Below are positions 63,175 to 64,000 of a stretch of DNA of 64,000 nt, one piece after another (the first letter of the stretch is position 1; each line of letters begins with the position of its first letter). The DNA lies in NCBI GenBank assembly GCA_032622095.1, contig CP136061.1, forward strand, positions 15,252,440-15,316,439, read 5' to 3'. Origin of the DNA: Siphonodentalium dalli. Taxonomy: Eukaryota; Mollusca; Scaphopoda; Gadilida; Siphonodentaliidae. Below the pieces are notes generated by a model. That model was not told the origin of the DNA, did not search any database, and was given only the letters and a program-made list of their open reading frames with translations. Both the position numbers and the translations under genes were made by a program.

Positions 63175-63410
63175 TATTCCAACACAGTCAAACCTGGTCA
63201 TATGTTATAAATCTATGATGTTGGTAGAGCAGTGTGCAACAATTATGGACTTCCCAAATAGGGACCTGGTGCATTGGGTGAGCATAAACCGCTCAGATGA
63301 GGCACCTGTACAATTGCAACAGGCTTAAGACCCGGTATTGCTCAACAACTGTGGTAATAATGTGAAGCGCTTGGGGTTCCTTATATTAGAGAGATTTATA
63401 TAAGAAATGA
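63175..63410 (+). mobile_element. SINE-like element, second copy
   Basis: Box A-like TTGGTAGAGCAGTGTG at about 63215, then the same body as 14458-14615 (AGGGACCTGG, TATTGCTCAACAACTG, GTGAAGCGCTTGGGG). Confidence 0.6.
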
Positions 63411-64000
63411 ACGGCGGTTTCAATGTGGTCATGGGATTTTGACATGCTGAGTTTGCTGAATTTTTAACGCGGTCACAACCCATGACCACGTTGGATCTGC
63501 CGTTTATTATTTATATTTATATACTTAAATTCATTATCAACTAGGATTGTCTGTCTTTCAAACTATACTTATTCACTTTAAATGAACGCATGGAGTTCAG
63601 TTCGGACAGTTCGAATCCTCGCTTTTTAGAAATCCAAACATTGTGAGAATCCGTTGATGGAGAGCGGAAAAACGTAATTGCACAGTGAATTATACACATA
63701 CATGTATATAACGAAATGTCTTGTTAAACTTGTACTGATTATAGACCAAAAAAAATTGCTTGCCAAATCCGGACGTGCTGAATAGTCAAGCAGTCGTTCA
63801 TGTCCGACAATCCCCGGTGATTTCCGGGATCAATGTGTTCATAAACCTATGAATGACATCGAAAGTGACGTCACATTACGTTCATAGGTTTATGAACATA
63901 TTGACTCAGGGGGCGTGTCTACCGTAACGCTATGGGGAAATCGGAAGCGATATTAGGTGTATGTAAATATACACCATTATTAATATGTTGACCCAGAGCT

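Overview
This 64 kb window is AT-rich, intron-rich animal nuclear DNA. It holds spliced genes, LINE and SINE fragments, hAT-type and foldback DNA elements and more than twenty minisatellites, and no sign of bacterial gene organisation. Marine invertebrate, perhaps lophotrochozoan, is my inference from gene content and repeat style; I cannot name the species.

Two protein-coding genes can be rebuilt exon by exon, with every splice phase agreeing. (1) On the minus strand, 47872 down to 2009, lies a complete Delta/Serrate/Jagged (DSL) Notch ligand: 14 coding exons and a predicted 931 residues. The order is signal peptide, MNNL/C2 domain, DSL domain, 13 EGF repeats, a Jagged-like juxtamembrane region, one transmembrane helix and a short 58-residue tail. 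(2) On the plus strand, 52080 to 63104, lies a TUSC2 (FUS1) homologue: 3 exons and 109 residues, with an N-myristoylation start and the conserved GDLAHEFYEE core. The genes are divergent, with about 4.2 kb between start codons.

Layout: 1-2000, 3' flank with a poly-C minisatellite. 2009-15632, cytoplasmic, TM, juxtamembrane and EGF exons separated by minisatellites and palindromic elements. 15633-25727, DSL and late MNNL exons around a 1.8 kb satellite of 23 bp units and an inserted LINE. 25728-47878, early MNNL exons and the signal-peptide exon in long introns, with a hAT element, two facing minisatellites and a 2.5 kb inverted repeat. 47880-52080, intergenic. 52080-63104, TUSC2 with nested arrays in intron 1. 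63105-64000, SINE and flank.

The most striking pattern is that many tandem arrays are anchored on splice junctions. At DSL exons 4, 5, 6, 8, 11 and 12 and TUSC2 exon 2, the repeat unit contains an exon edge plus the adjacent splice site, multiplied into the intron. TUSC2 exon 3 has its stop-codon end duplicated, and DSL exon 3 has a 20 bp array abutting its acceptor. This gives arrays of donor-like or acceptor-like sites beside the genuine ones, and is the main candidate here for an undescribed genome process.
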